64,000 bases of DNA, taken from the NCBI RefSeq assembly GCF_040954645.1, contig NC_092810.1, positions 8,354,185-8,418,184 of the forward strand, read 5' to 3'. Under the pieces are notes generated by a model. The model was not told where the DNA came from. It was given only the letters and a program-made list of their open reading frames with translations, and made no database searches. Shown here piece after piece: positions 31,801 to 45,761 of this stretch. The translations under genes and the position numbers were made by a program. Numbering within the stretch: the first letter of the stretch is position 1; every line of letters starts with the position of its first letter. Source of the DNA: Diabrotica undecimpunctata. Lineage: Eukaryota > Arthropoda > Insecta > Coleoptera > Chrysomelidae.

Positions 31801-34229
31801 GTCTGGCATGTGAATGGATTATCAGACAACATGATTAGACAACAATTTGTAAATATGTTTCCAAATAGGCCGGCTCCAGCACGATCAACAATTCAGTCTA
31901 TTATACGTAATTTTTTTACTTATGGATCCGTGTTCGCTCCAAGGGGAGTTCGTAGACAAAGGGAGGTAAATCCAGATTTAGAACTAAGGGACACTTTGAT
32001 TTGTGCAAGTATTGAGCAAAATCCTACCCAATCAACATCTCGTCTCGGAGAACAATATGGAATTTCAAGATTTAGAGTAGGTAAAATTTTGAAAAGACAT
32101 GGATACCGTTCCTATAAACTTCATAAATCCAACGAACAATTCCCTGGGGCTTAATATAGACGTTTAGAATTTGGTCAAACTGCAATGAAAATGTCACATC
32201 AAGATGAACATTTTTTATAGAACGTTTTGTTCACCGATGAATCTACGTTTTCATTGAAGGGTCGTCACAATTCAATGAATGCTCGGTATTGGTCTCGAGG
32301 AAATCCTCGTCAGATTTATGTCGCTCGTACCCAGCGTCCTCGAAAAGTAACACTGGTATTCATAGTGCGTCGCCAGGAAGAGTCGCCGGCGGATCTTCAG
32401 TTAGCGAACACTCCATCGAGATTTCATCTTCTGTTTCATAGTCAATCTTCGGAGAACCGCTAGTGGGCGATCGGTTACTTACTACTCGATATGAAAACAT
32501 AGACGTATTTGATGACAAGGATCTACAGCAATCGTACTTGTGAACTAGTCGACTGGAGTTACAATTTGCCAAATTTAAATGTAATCGTTTCTACTCATTC
32601 ATATTAATATTATAATGTATAATATATTAAAGTTTTTAATATTGGTAATAGTATTAAAGCTTTTAATATTGTTTTTTAATATTACTAATAATATTAAGTA
32701 ATTAAATATTGCGCCTTGCATAAAAAAAGTACGAGATAAATAACTCGTTTTTTTATATGAAAGTGCAATTTTCTTGCAAATGCTTGTTTTTTTTTACAAG
32801 ATAAAACAAATTGTATGAAGAGTAGCTAAGCGTTGGGTAGTCAGTGGCGAATCTACGAGGAAGGAAAAAGGATCTTCTGAATTTGCCAATACTTTGACTG
32901 AACACACAACCAAGAGAGGATGGAATGTTGTCAGACCATTATCAATATTGAAATATAACCAGTACGTGACAAAAAACGATAGAATATGTTGTATGGATAA
33001 AATTTGAAAAAACACAATTTACGAGTGTGCTGATTGTGACAAAAAAAACCTGGACAATGCATAGGATATTGTTTTCGCAAATACCATTCAACCAACAGAT
33101 AGATTGCATTCAGTATATTAGTTTAAATAAAAATTTTATTTTCTAAAGACCTTTTAATTGTTAGCTGATGTCCCACTAACAATTTCTAATTTGATTTTCT
33201 ATTTTATACACATTGATATGTTATAATTACTCGTACATACATTTGTTTTTCTTGAGCTGTTTTTTATTTATTGATATTACATTGAAAAAAGTTATAGGTT
33301 TTTATGGAATTTTGAGTGGTATTGAGCAGGAAAATTTGGAATTTTAGTTACTTCAACACAGCTAAGTGAAAGAGCGCCAAACGGTGTAACATAAAATTGA
33401 AATCAATTAAAATGTTGTTCAATAAGTCTTCTTCGTACAATCTGTCCAATATTTTGAGCTTGATTCGGTATGTGAGGTTCATTATCATCTAGTTCTTCTT
33501 CCACATTATCTTGTTCATCATTTACATCATTCACTTTGATCCCAATATTGTGAAGAACTGCACATGCCACAATTATTTCTGGAACTCTTTCCAATTTATT
33601 ATTTAAACCCCGACTCAAACAACAAAATCTTTTTTTCCACAATCCAAATAATCTCTCAACGGTATTTCTCGTTCTAATATGAGATCTGTTATACCTTACT
33701 TCTTATTCAATTCCAGGATTTAAAAGAGGCGTCATTAAATACGGTAAACAAGCATAGCCACTATCTCCAAGAAGAAATCCTGTTAAACTGCCATTCTCGA
33801 AACGGTGTTTCACTGAACCATTATTGAAGATCATCGAATCATGTTCTCTTCCAGGCCAACGAGCTACAACTTTGAAAATTTCTAAATTGGGTCCACCCAC
33901 TACTTGGACGTTTATTGAAAAATATCTTTTCCTGTTTCTATATACCTCGGCCGTATTCCCTCCAAGACTTTTTATTGGTATGTGGGTACAGTCTATACAC
34001 CCTGTTACTTTGGGAAAATTGGCAATATCGTAAAACAGCCTTTGGTTCTTTCTCTGGTTTTCGAGATCTTCAGGAAATTTTATATATGTGGGTAATAGCT
34101 GAGCAAGTAGACGGGAAATTTTAAAAATGCATCTCGAAACCGTGGGTTGTGAAAATCCTCTAAGATCTCCAGTTACAATCTAAAAATTAAATTAAAATTA
34201 ACTATACTACGATCTACCATTATATATAT

Positions 34230-34317
<88 letters not shown>

Positions 34318-36952
34318 TGTTCTGAAAATATATTCTTTAATTTATCCTACCTGAAAATTTCCAGTAGCATAAAATCTCAAGGCAACTAAAAGATATAAAA
34401 TGGGTGGAAACGGTAATCCACGTCGATTAATTTTCACCATTTCATCATTTATTACTGGCAACATTATTTCAATAACTGTTTGTTTTCGAAATCTATACCT
34501 TTTTCGAAATTCATTATCATTATAAAAGTGTAATGGATTTTGCATGTCCCTTATATATCTTCTGGGTACTTGTAATATATCGTTTTGTTCATTTATTTAT
34601 CGGTTAACTACATAATATTGATGTAAATCGTCCATCGCAAACGTATTTCAAATTGACGGGCGAATCGGCGAATCGCCAGAGCATGCATATACCTTCTCTG
34701 GCGAAGCTTCGAAAATCTCTAAACAGGGCATGCGTCATTCGAGTGTGAGATCACTGTGAAAGCGACTGGCGCGTATCCAGCGACATGCCAGCGACTGTTC
34801 GGAGAAAGATGCTTTACGCTTGCGTCAACCAGGCTGTAGGTCGACTATGAAACATAGATATGGTGGTGAACAGCCAGCGACGCGCTGGAGTCGGACTATG
34901 AATACGAACGTAAATGTTTGGGGAGGCATAATAGGGAATCATGTCATTGGTCCATTTTTTATAGACGGTATTGACTGAGCGGAAATACTTGGAACTTCTG
35001 CAAAATCAAATTGTCCCAGCCCTTCGTAATTTACCAATACCTTTCGATTTCATATGGTTTCAACACGATGGTTGTCCCGCACATAATTCTCGCATCGTCA
35101 GTGAATATCTCAGTGCGACTTTTCCTAATCGATTGATTAGTGGCCACGGAGATATTTTTTGACCTTCAAGATCACCTGATCTTGCACCTTGTGATTTTTT
35201 TATGTGGAGATATATTAAGTCCAAGCTATATTAAATTGAAGACGATAGGCCTAATTCTCTCCAAGAATTAAGAGAAAAGATCTCTGATTCAATGAGAGGT
35301 ATTAGTCCAGAAACATTAACTAATGTTAGAACTTTTATAATAGATTGGGTTATTGTTCTGCTGCTAATGGAGGCTTATTCGAACATTTATGGTAAATACA
35401 TTTCATTAGAATAATTTTTTTTCTATTTTTATAGAATTTCTACCTATTTAAATATTTTTGGAAGTACATTTATTTAGAACGTTCTTTTATGTTTGAAGAA
35501 TTTTTACTTTATTTTCGAAAGTACGAAATTGTTTTTCAATAAGATTTTCATGTTTTACTATAAACACTTCTAATAAAGACTGAAATAAATGTTTAGTGAT
35601 TTAAAGCAAAACGATATAATATCTGCATAAATTCAAATTTTTAAAAAAGTAAAACCTTCATGTAGGATTTGAACCCTGAGTGCCTGCATGAGAACATCGT
35701 GACTTGAACATTTATTTACAATATTTTACATTTTCTTGTTTTCCTCGTAAACCAAATTCCTTAAACATTTAGCAGTCATGATATTAATTTGTTTAGGTTT
35801 TCCAGCATCCGATCTTGTTTTTCTCTTTTTAACACCACTTTGCACGATGTCGCGGATGGTATAATACGGAATTCCTGTTGGAAAGGCCGTTTTTCTTATA
35901 ATACTGCCTTTACAACTATTTTCAGGTTCATGTTAAAGATTTTTGTAAACGTTCATACAAATTCTCTTAGATTGTTCATTCAAAACAATTCTTTTCTTTG
36001 GAAGTCTTAGATACTTTTCTACAGTTACAGTCTCAGTGTCATTGTTTTTTGTATCACTTACACTTAAAAGATTGTTGACTATTACACTTTCTCTACTACT
36101 ACTTGGGTTCTCTTGCTCCCATGCACGAAAAACTGTAGGTGATTTTTTACATGGTCTAAACATTTTCGTTATACACAAATAGACAGTTTCAAAATAACAA
36201 ACAACAAAAAAATACTGCAATTATTATAACTCCCTTACAACAAAATTTCAACACAATGAAAGATTAAAGCAATGCACAATGGACATCTATCTATAAACAA
36301 GCTAGTTGCAAAGATACATCTAATCTAAAAATTTGCCAGTCCTTTAGATAAGGCAGATGCCGGTATTTTTACAACCAAGTTACACTGTATGTTTAGTTGG
36401 CAGTATTTTATATATTTTCTTACAGTTTGTCAGTCAGGTATGTCTATAAATAGAAACAAGTTTCTGCAAGCTAGAACTTGTAAAAAATGTGTAGTGTAGC
36501 TGGACGATGTCATTTAGAAAAGCATGTCACGTAGAAGAAAGTGAGGGTGATAGACAAGTGGTAGGCTGGTGGGACACTGATATCCCAAGCGCATTAATTT
36601 ACATTTCAAATTTCAGTCTATGTTTGCATGGTAATAATATCGCATCGAAGAACGCTAACCGAGGATGAGCTTCGCGATCGATTCAATATGGTGGCACTTA
36701 ACCTGTTCAAATTAAAAAAATATTTAAATATTGTTTTAGATCCCAGACATGAGGACTACATGGTCTCGTCTCCGTACTTTTTCTGGGGATTTATTTTAAC
36801 GTATATTTATTCTATTAAAGTACTTGGACCCAAACTAATGCAACATAGACAGCCATATAACATTAAAAATATTGTTATTGGCTACAACATAATCCAGATT
36901 TTAGTTAACCTGTACATATTTTTTGGAGTAAGTATATTATTTTAAGTTATAT

Positions 36953-37010
<58 letters not shown>

Positions 37011-40000
37011 ATGATTGTTTATTTTGACTTTAATCTTAGTTTATTGAGCCAATAAAAAAGAATTATAACTTATTTGTTATCAAAAGTAAAATAATCCTTA
37101 TATTACCTGTGTTCGATGGATTCAAAAGATTTTCTAGTTGTCTTTTATCGGGCAGAGAAGAAAGGATAAGAATACAAATATTTTATATTACAAAGATTTA
37201 CGTTTCTTTATTTTATATGAACGAATAAAACAATTATTAAATTCTGTCGTTATCTTATCAATCAGCATACAAGAAAATAAATCAAATTTTTATAATAATA
37301 AGATTATAAAGCTACATACATTTATATTACGTGAAAACCAATTTTACTTAAAATTTTCTTTAATTGAAACAACAAACAACAAAACTTTAAACTTTTGATT
37401 AGCCTAACAAAACCTCAGTTCTTAAATTTGAATGCTAATGACCATGATGTCAAACCGATCCTTCACAGATATAAAATTCAATTGTACAAACACTTACAGC
37501 TTATTTTCTTTTTGAGTTGTATGTTGGAACATACCCAGAAAAGTCCAGTCTCCTCAACGATGTGATCTCTCCTCTTTGGCACCTCGCCTCCTTCTTAACG
37601 TCTCTGCAAACCTCCTGCAGACTACACAAAAAACACCTGATTCACTTCTCCAAACTCGGCTACTTATTTATGACACCAGGACCTCCTTTTGTCAACTTGA
37701 TGCCGTAAGAATACTTTCACATATACTTTATAAAATGCCCACGGTAGATACAAGGACCTCTTTTAATCTACTTGTTATCTCCTTCTGCAAACTATTCACT
37801 TCTTTTCGTTACGCCGGTATCCAAACTCACGAACCACACCCTATCTTGAGACAAACGACTGTTTCCTTTCGATGACCAAAATATAACTAACTCCTCCGGT
37901 CTCCTGATCGGCTCACAAATTCCCATTTAAAAACGACCGTCTAATCAAAAGCTCAAATTGTGTTTACCATGATTTTAAAAAAGCCTAATTTCGGTTTCAG
38001 AGAAAAACTAAATAGCTTACTTTAAAATTGGTTTTGTCAATACACAATTTATACATATTTCAAAAGATTAGAATATGGTCATTTAATACTCGACTATACA
38101 AACAATAAAAAGATTAACTAAGACAGGTAAAATGTCTTCTAATTCTAAACAAAGGTTTTTTTGATAATTTTGTTTGAAACGGAAAAAGGTCGTTTGCCAA
38201 ACAAATTTCTATTCTTATCTACACTAAATCTTATTTCAAATTACTATATACATTTTTGTTTATAATGTTATCTTAAAATTTTATTCCGATGGATATTTTT
38301 ATTTATTTTTCTTTGGTTGGGAAAGAAAAAGTATGACAATATATATAAATATATAAATAATTAATAATATGTTTTATAAGTGATAAATTTCATGGATATT
38401 TTTTTATTTTTTTTTTTTTTTTTTTATTTAAACAAATATACCTTTTTTTTTTATTTTATTGTGTATAGTGCTTATAAAACCGAAAAATGGTAAAAATCGC
38501 GCTGCGTTTTGTTTTTTTAACACCTTTAAAAAAACTACATTTGTTTGTGGCAAAATACAAAAATTAATAAAAAATATTCTTCTTCTTCTTCAAGTGTCGT
38601 CTCCGCGGCGGAGGTCAGCAATCATCATGACTATTCGGACTTTTGAGACAGCTGCTCTGAAAAGTTCATTTGCTGTACATCTGTACCACTTTCTCAGGTT
38701 ACGCAGCCATGACATTCTATGCCTTGCTATGCATTTTTTTCTTGGATCTTTCCCTGTATAATCAGTTGGAGCAAGGTGTATTTCTCTCCACGTGTAATAT
38801 GTCCTAGATATTCTAATTTTCTTGTTTTTATTAAATTTAAAATTTCCATTTCTTTGTTCATCCTTCCCAGAACCTCTTTGTTTGTGACGTGTTCTGTCCA
38901 CGATATTTTCATAATGCTTCTAAATACCCACAGCTGGAATGATTCCAGTTTTTTCATTGATGTCGCATTAAAGATCCAAGATTTCATTCCATAAAACAAA
39001 TTCGAAAAAAATAGCACCTCGCCAACCTAACTCTTAGTTCCAATTTTAAATCCCTTGTACATAGCACTCTTCTCATTTTGTTGAAATTTGCTCTAGCCGT
39101 TTCTATTCTGATTTTGATCTCTTAAATGTAATCATTTGTGGAGTTAATCATTATTCCCAAATATGCATATTTATCCACTTGTTCGACGTTGGTTCCGTTT
39201 ATTAGAAGATTCTCGTTATTTCTTTGAGTTTTCGATATTCTCATAAATTTTGTCTTCTTGACGTTCATTACTAGACAGTACTCTTTTCCATACTTTCCTA
39301 TTCTGGTCACCAGTATCTGAAGATCTTTAATATTTTCAGCTAAGATCACAGTGTCGTCCGCATATCTAATGTTATTAATGGGAACTCCGTATACCTTTAT
39401 TCCAGCTGTTTCAGCCTCAAGAGCGTTTTTTAGGAACTTTTCGGAGTGGCATTCAAACTAATTGGCGATAATACGCATCCTTGTCTCACTCCACGTCTAA
39501 TTTCAATTTCTTCTGACAGCTGTTAGGTAACACATACTTTTGCTCGGTGTTTATAGTATAAATTTGAAATGATCCTGAGGTCGTTGTAGTTAATCTTCAT
39601 TGATTTCAGGACATTCATTAATTGTTTATGTCGTACTTTATCGAATGATTTATTATAGTCAATAAAACATGCGTATATATCTTGATTGACGTCCCTGCAT
39701 CTTTGTATCAGTTTATTAAGTGAAAAAAGAGCTTCACGCGTTCCTAGGCCTTGCAAAAACCAAATTGTGTATCATTAACGTCTATGTCTAGTTTGTGATA
39801 TATTCGGTTATGGATGACTTTTAGTAGTAGCTTTAGCACATAAGACATCAAGCTAATGGTGTAGTAATCGCTGCATTCTTTTGCATTTTTATTATTGGGG
39901 AGACAAATAAAAATCGACGTTAACCATTCTTTGGATAATACGCCTGAACTATAAATTTGGTTCAAGAGGGTCACTAAAACATCAATGTGCTTCTTATCTA

Positions 40001-43000
40001 GAATTTTTAGGATTTCTATAGGAAACATGTCAGGTCCAGGGCTTTTCCCACTCTTCATTGTTTTTAATGCGTGTAATATTTCTTCTTTTGTAATATATGG
40101 ACCCATTTCTTCTGCTGTAAGTTCTATGTGCTTCAGATCTCCTCTCATCATCTAAAAATTCGTCGATATATTCTGCTCATCATTGTACTTTCTCGTGTAG
40201 TCGTTTAACTTTCTTGTGTAGGTTAAACAGATCATTTATTTATTTTGAAGGTCTTCGATCTCTTTGCATTTCTCTTTAAAGTATTTTTCTTTTGCCTGAT
40301 TTATCATCTTCCTGATCTCGTGGTTTATCTCTCTGTATTTATTTTTGTCTTTGTTTTTAAATTGTCTCCGTTGTTCCATCATATTGAGTATCTCATCATT
40401 CATCTATTCTTGGATTCTCCTTGCGGAAGTCTTAAGTATTTCATGTTGGAGGCAGTCTTTTACTTTAGGTTATTTAAGTTTTTTTGTGTCTATTGTAGGG
40501 ATTCTTTGATGTCTTTTATTATTTTTAAGGGTGAGTGTAATCTTGGCGATAAGAGGATTGTGATCTGAGATCACGTCTGATCCAGGATACGCTTTCACGG
40601 CTTTAACAGCATAACGGTATCTTTCATTGATTATAATGTAGTCTATCTGGTTCCTGACTACTTTCTCCGATGTATCTGTGGGCGATCACTATGTATACAG
40701 TCGTCTGTTTGGTAACTTAAAAAATGTGTTTGTTATAATCAAGTTCTGCTCTTGACAGAATTGTAACTCACGGTCTCCTGTCTCGTTTCGATTTCCCGTG
40801 TGTGTTTCTTATTCTCGCTACCGAAAGTTGGGCCTCTTGGTTTTACTGATACCCAAAACATAACATTGTACATTTTTCCAGACTAAAACATGCTCTGAAC
40901 ATTCCAGGTTCCTATTCCAGTGTTGGAGAGTCTTTTTTTATCATCTACGTTCTTTCGGCAAGGAATTCGCTGATTAACGACCTGAGAGTCCTTGTCTTCT
41001 TCTTCTCAGCCGGATCTTGGCTTCCGAAGGCCATGATCAGTCACGCCGTTACTAGTTTCTAAAACCATAATGATTGTACTAGGGATGTAACTGTTTGTGG
41101 TGAGACAACAATAAATATATAATTTTTTTCCCTAAAAAAGATTATTATTTCCTTTAAAAAGTTTCCAACCTTTTTTTATATTTTTTTTAGGAAAGAGAAG
41201 CCTATCTTTCCACCCAGCAGAAATATTCTTCTAAGCAGCGTCCTTATTTTAAATAGCTTAAGAACCTTCTTGTATTGTGTTTGTCCAGGAGATTCCTGTA
41301 AGTCCCCATTTTTGTTTCATTTTCAGTCCCCCCGTCATTCACTTATCTACGGCCCAGCTCTCCAACAAACCCTGAGTAGCCATTCGCAAACGTCCCAATT
41401 TGTTTTGCTTACCCTATCTCTACCCCAATAATTTATGCCCCAATTTTCAACCCCTTATAGTAATACCCCATGTGGTAGGCAAAATAATCGTTACAAAGAT
41501 AGGCTCGATGCTTATCACAATCGAAGATCGTATCCATGGAATTAATCACGGGGATAATGATGATACATAATGATTACAACCATATACCAGGGCCATGTAA
41601 ATACGAAAAAACATATTTTCTAAAATTTGTTGGTACTCTTTTATTCTGATACGAAAAGCTTTACGATTGATTATCAAAATTTCTATAGGTATTCATGCCC
41701 AAAATAACTTATTTTATATTTTTTAGGCAATATACGTTTATTTCTCAAGTTCCAATTGGTTATGTATAGACACGACAGAGAAAAATTTTTTAGCGAACTT
41801 AAGAAAATACTATTATTATCTTAAGATGTCTGACTGCCTTGAAACAGTAAGTACAATTTTTATTTACATTTAAAACAATTTTGGCTCACTGTAGCGATAG
41901 CGTTCACGATGTTAGTTTTCTTTTCATTCTTTTTTACCTATAAAATATAACTTAAATTATTCGATTAAAAAGTTAACAATGGATAAAAAAATGAGATATT
42001 TTGAGTTATCTGTCCACTGGGTTTAGAGATACAGCTCTTCAAATATAGGGTAAAAAATGCTATTTTTGACCCTTCTGTAGGGCATATCTCAGGCCCAGGA
42101 GCATGTATAGGGCTAAAGAAATAGCTTTATTCTACTTTTTTAAGAGACAATTATGTATTAAAATTTAATAAACATCCGCAGACCCTACAAAGACCTCAGA
42201 ATTTACAAGAAATGCGAAGAAAATGTCGGTGAAATGCAATTCGGATTCCGCAATTCCATGGGTACACGTGAAGCACTTTTCACCTTACAAGACCTACTTC
42301 AGAGATGCCGCGATGTCAGTTGTGATGTCTATATTTGTTTTATTGACTACGCCAAGGCATTTGACCGTTGTCAGCACCAGAAGATGATCACCGCACTACA
42401 AAGAGTAGGATTGGATGAGAAGGACATTCGGATCATCATGAATTTATACTGGAACCAGCGTGCTTAAGTCAAGGTCGAAGACCAGCTGACCGACCAAGTG
42501 AAGATCATGCGAGGAGTAAGGCAAGGATGTGTGCTATCGCCGACTATTTTCAATATATACTCTAAGGAGATTTTTAATGAAGCCCTCACAAACCTAGACA
42601 TGGGAATCCGAGTGAACGGTGAATACATCAATAATATCCGCTACGCCGATGACACTGTGTTACTAGCAACCAGCCTAAACGATCTGCAGGCCTTACTAGA
42701 CCGAGTGCGAACTGTGAGCGTAACATACGGACTGAACCTCAATATTAAGAAAACTAAATTCATGGTTGTCAGCCGTACAAATTTAGATCCCGGGGCACTA
42801 ATGGCAGGTAGCGAAGAGATCCAGAGAGTCGACAGATTCACTTACCTCGGAACTACCGTCAACGTACAATGGGACTACGCTCAAGAGATTAGATCCAGAA
42901 TTGAAATGGCACGGTCTACATTTATTAAGTTGAGATCCTTGCTGTGCTGCAATGATCTCAGTTTGGGAACCAAGATGCGGATAGTGAGGTGCTACGTTCT

Positions 43001-43450
43001 TCCAGTGTTACTTAATGGAGTCGAAGCCTGGGCACTGACGCAAGCCACTGAAAAATGAATCGAAGCCTTCGAGATGTGGATATACAGAAGGATACTAAAA
43101 ATATCTTATGTGGACCATGTCACCAACGTTGAGGTCCTACAGCGCATGACAAAAGAAAAAGAAGTGCTTAATTTAATTAAACAACGTAAGCTTGAGTACC
43201 TCGGCCACGTGATGCGGAACAAAGAAAAATATCGAATTCTTCAACTCGGTATGCAGGGTAAAGTATTTGGCAGAAGAGGACCGGGACGCCGTCGTATCTC
43301 GTGGTTGAAAAATCTCCGACAATGGTTTGGGATGACCTCAGCGGAGCTCAACAAAACCATGATAGCCTTGATGATCGCCAACATCCGGACCGGATAAGGC
43401 ACTGAAGAAGAAGAAGACCCTACAAAACTGGTCCACAAATAAAAATATGG

Positions 43451-43521
<71 letters not shown>

Positions 43522-44211
43522 TGGAAACCACTTATGGAATAAAATTGTTTGTGTCCTTATTTTAGAAAATAAAAAAAAACGTTGAGATACCTTAACTTTT
43601 AAATTTAAATGTACGCTTTTCAGACAATTTCAAATACTTGGGAGTCCAAATAACATCAAAAGCAGGAAGTAGCGAAGAAATACACTCCAGGATTGGCCAA
43701 GCAAGATCAGCCACCAGACAGCTACACGGACTATTATGGAATAAAAAAATAACAAAAGAAAATAAAAGAAGAATCTATAAAACAATAATAGAAAGTATTG
43801 GGCTGTACGGCGCCGAACTTTGGGAAATAAACCAAAGAAATAAATCAAAAATTAAGGCCATGGAAATGAACTACTGGAGACGATGTTGCCAGCTCACTAG
43901 ACTTGATAGGGTGAGAAATGAAGATATTCGGAGAGAAATGGAAATCGATCTAGACATAATAGACACAATCGAAGCCAAAAGACTTAACTGGTATGGACAC
44001 CTTCAGAGAATGCCTGAAAATAGATGGCCAAAAAAAAATAGAAGAATGGACTCCGCCAACTAGAAGAAAACGAGGTAGACCAAGACGATCCTGGAGAGAC
44101 GATGTCGACGATGCAATGACCGCCAGAGATTTAACAACTGAAGATTGCTTCGACAGAAAACGCTGGAAATTAGGATGCGAGAAGCGGCGCCAGCTGTAGA
44201 AGACTCGCTTG

Positions 44212-44268
<57 letters not shown>

Positions 44269-45671
44269 ATTGTGATATTTAAAGTCTTGGTGCGCCAAGC
44301 AATAATTAGCTAATTAATTTTTTTAATTAATTAAAATTATTTAAATGATATGATTATGACTCTATCACAATTTTTAATTCTTTTATCTCAGGGTTAAATT
44401 CGTGCTTCAATATCTATGCTATTACATGTGAAAGGTAAGGTCCAGAAAATACCGGAATAATAAAAAACACATATGATCTAACACTATATATTGAAATAAA
44501 CATAATGAAATAATTCACACTCAAAAGTTTTCAATAAACAAATCTCATATAAGGATTCTCTAAATTTTGTTCTCCGTACGTGAACAATCAAAATTTATGG
44601 TACAAACAATATTAATTGAAATCTCAAAATTCCGAACTATTCTAACTCTCCTAATCAAAATATTTATATCCTTTCTAAATTAAGTGTAAAAATTGTGTTA
44701 TCAATAAAAGAAAAACTTGCAGAAAACAAAATATCTCTCTCTGATGATGAGTGGTCCAAATCCTTGTTCCTTGTAGACTATATTATCTCCTCTCAACCGC
44801 TCCCTATGTAATCAGCAATCTTACACAGATTGTTGCAAGTATATCGTCCTTAATGATCTCCTTCAAAAGCACAAATCATTCAAATTATGATAGCCTTTCT
44901 CCTCTCGATAAACTGAATCTCTCGTTGGCCCGAGTGAAAAATGACTCTTGGAATATCTTCTCTTTACGATAAACTGAATCTCTCGTTGGCCTGAACAGTG
45001 ACTCTTGGAATATAAGTAGAGAAATATGACTTACAATATTTTGCTGCTTGAGCTTCTGTCAGATACACTAACTCCACAAAAACTCACTAACATTCAACAC
45101 TACTGCTTGCTACATTTCAGGAACCGCCAGAGAACAATCACTGTTCCTCTTACAGATTTGGAAAACCAACTGATTCTATCTTTTCTCTCTCCTCAATCTC
45201 GCTAAACTTTTTCCTACATACTTATCCAACCTTTTTCAATCTCCGCCAATCAAAACTCGTCATAATTCCCCCATTTTTTCATTTCGATAACAAACAAATT
45301 TTTACCTATAATTATAAAATTTCCTAAAACTTATTTACAAATAATATTTTCTATAATTCTTAAAACTAACAAAAACCACTTTCTAAAATCTCTTCTATTT
45401 GTCTCTAATCACTGCATTAATGTATTTTGGAAAACCCCGTTCAATTGTCTTTTTGTTTTCACTTAAAATTATGCGGGTCACTCAAGTATAACAAAGAAAT
45501 AATTTAGGCAAAGCTTATATTTTGTTTAGTACAGGTAATTCAAGAAATTAATAACTCTCCTTCTTCGAAATGTTTGTTGGATATTATCCTACTTATCTGA
45601 ATTATTTTAATGTTATTGAATTTTGAAATATTTTTAAACAAACCAATATTTTTCTCGATTTTACATATCAT

Positions 45672-45761
<90 letters not shown>

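Larger units (their letters stand above)
32351..34910 (-). mobile_element. PIF/Harbinger element with TAA target duplication
   Basis: TAA at 32348-32350 and 34911-34913 brackets a 2560-bp insert. The ends share GTATTCATAGT in inverted orientation (left CACTGGTATTCATAGT, right RC CGTTCGTATTCATAGT). The minus strand encodes a HARBI1-type nuclease. Excision in silico restores the mariner frame across the site. Confidence 0.88.
31765..35395 (+). pseudogene. Mariner-like DD41D transposase interrupted by a Harbinger element
   Basis: Starts MVLTVEEKVQIVVWHVNGL at 31765 with an N-terminal HTH. A stop at 32152 and another at 32218 are followed by NVLFTDESTFSLKG (first Asp, about 32225) and ARYWSRGNPRQIYVARTQ. 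At 32348-32350 the frame meets a TAA-flanked Harbinger insertion. Beyond it (34914) the frame continues directly with NVWGGIIGNHVIGPFFIDG, IWFQHDGCPAHNSR (second Asp) and SPDLAPCDFFMWRYI (third Asp), 41 residues apart. The end is near FEHLW at 35395. It carries several stops and frameshifts. Confidence 0.86.
43621..45755 (+). mobile_element. LINE inserted in the DD41D left TIR, itself split in its TA tail
   Basis: Coding part 43621-44199: FKYLGVQITSKAGSSEEIHS, RRIYKTIIESIGLYGAELWE, RLNWYGHLQRMPENRWPKK, a frameshift, then GRPRRSWRDDVDDAMTARDL and DRKRWKLGCE. A (TA)n tail follows, into which a ~1.4-kb block (44265-45675) has entered. ATGTACGCTTTT at 43609-43620 and 45756-45767 is the 12-bp target duplication of the whole insert, which proves that the second TA tract is the original 3' tail. 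Confidence 0.85.
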
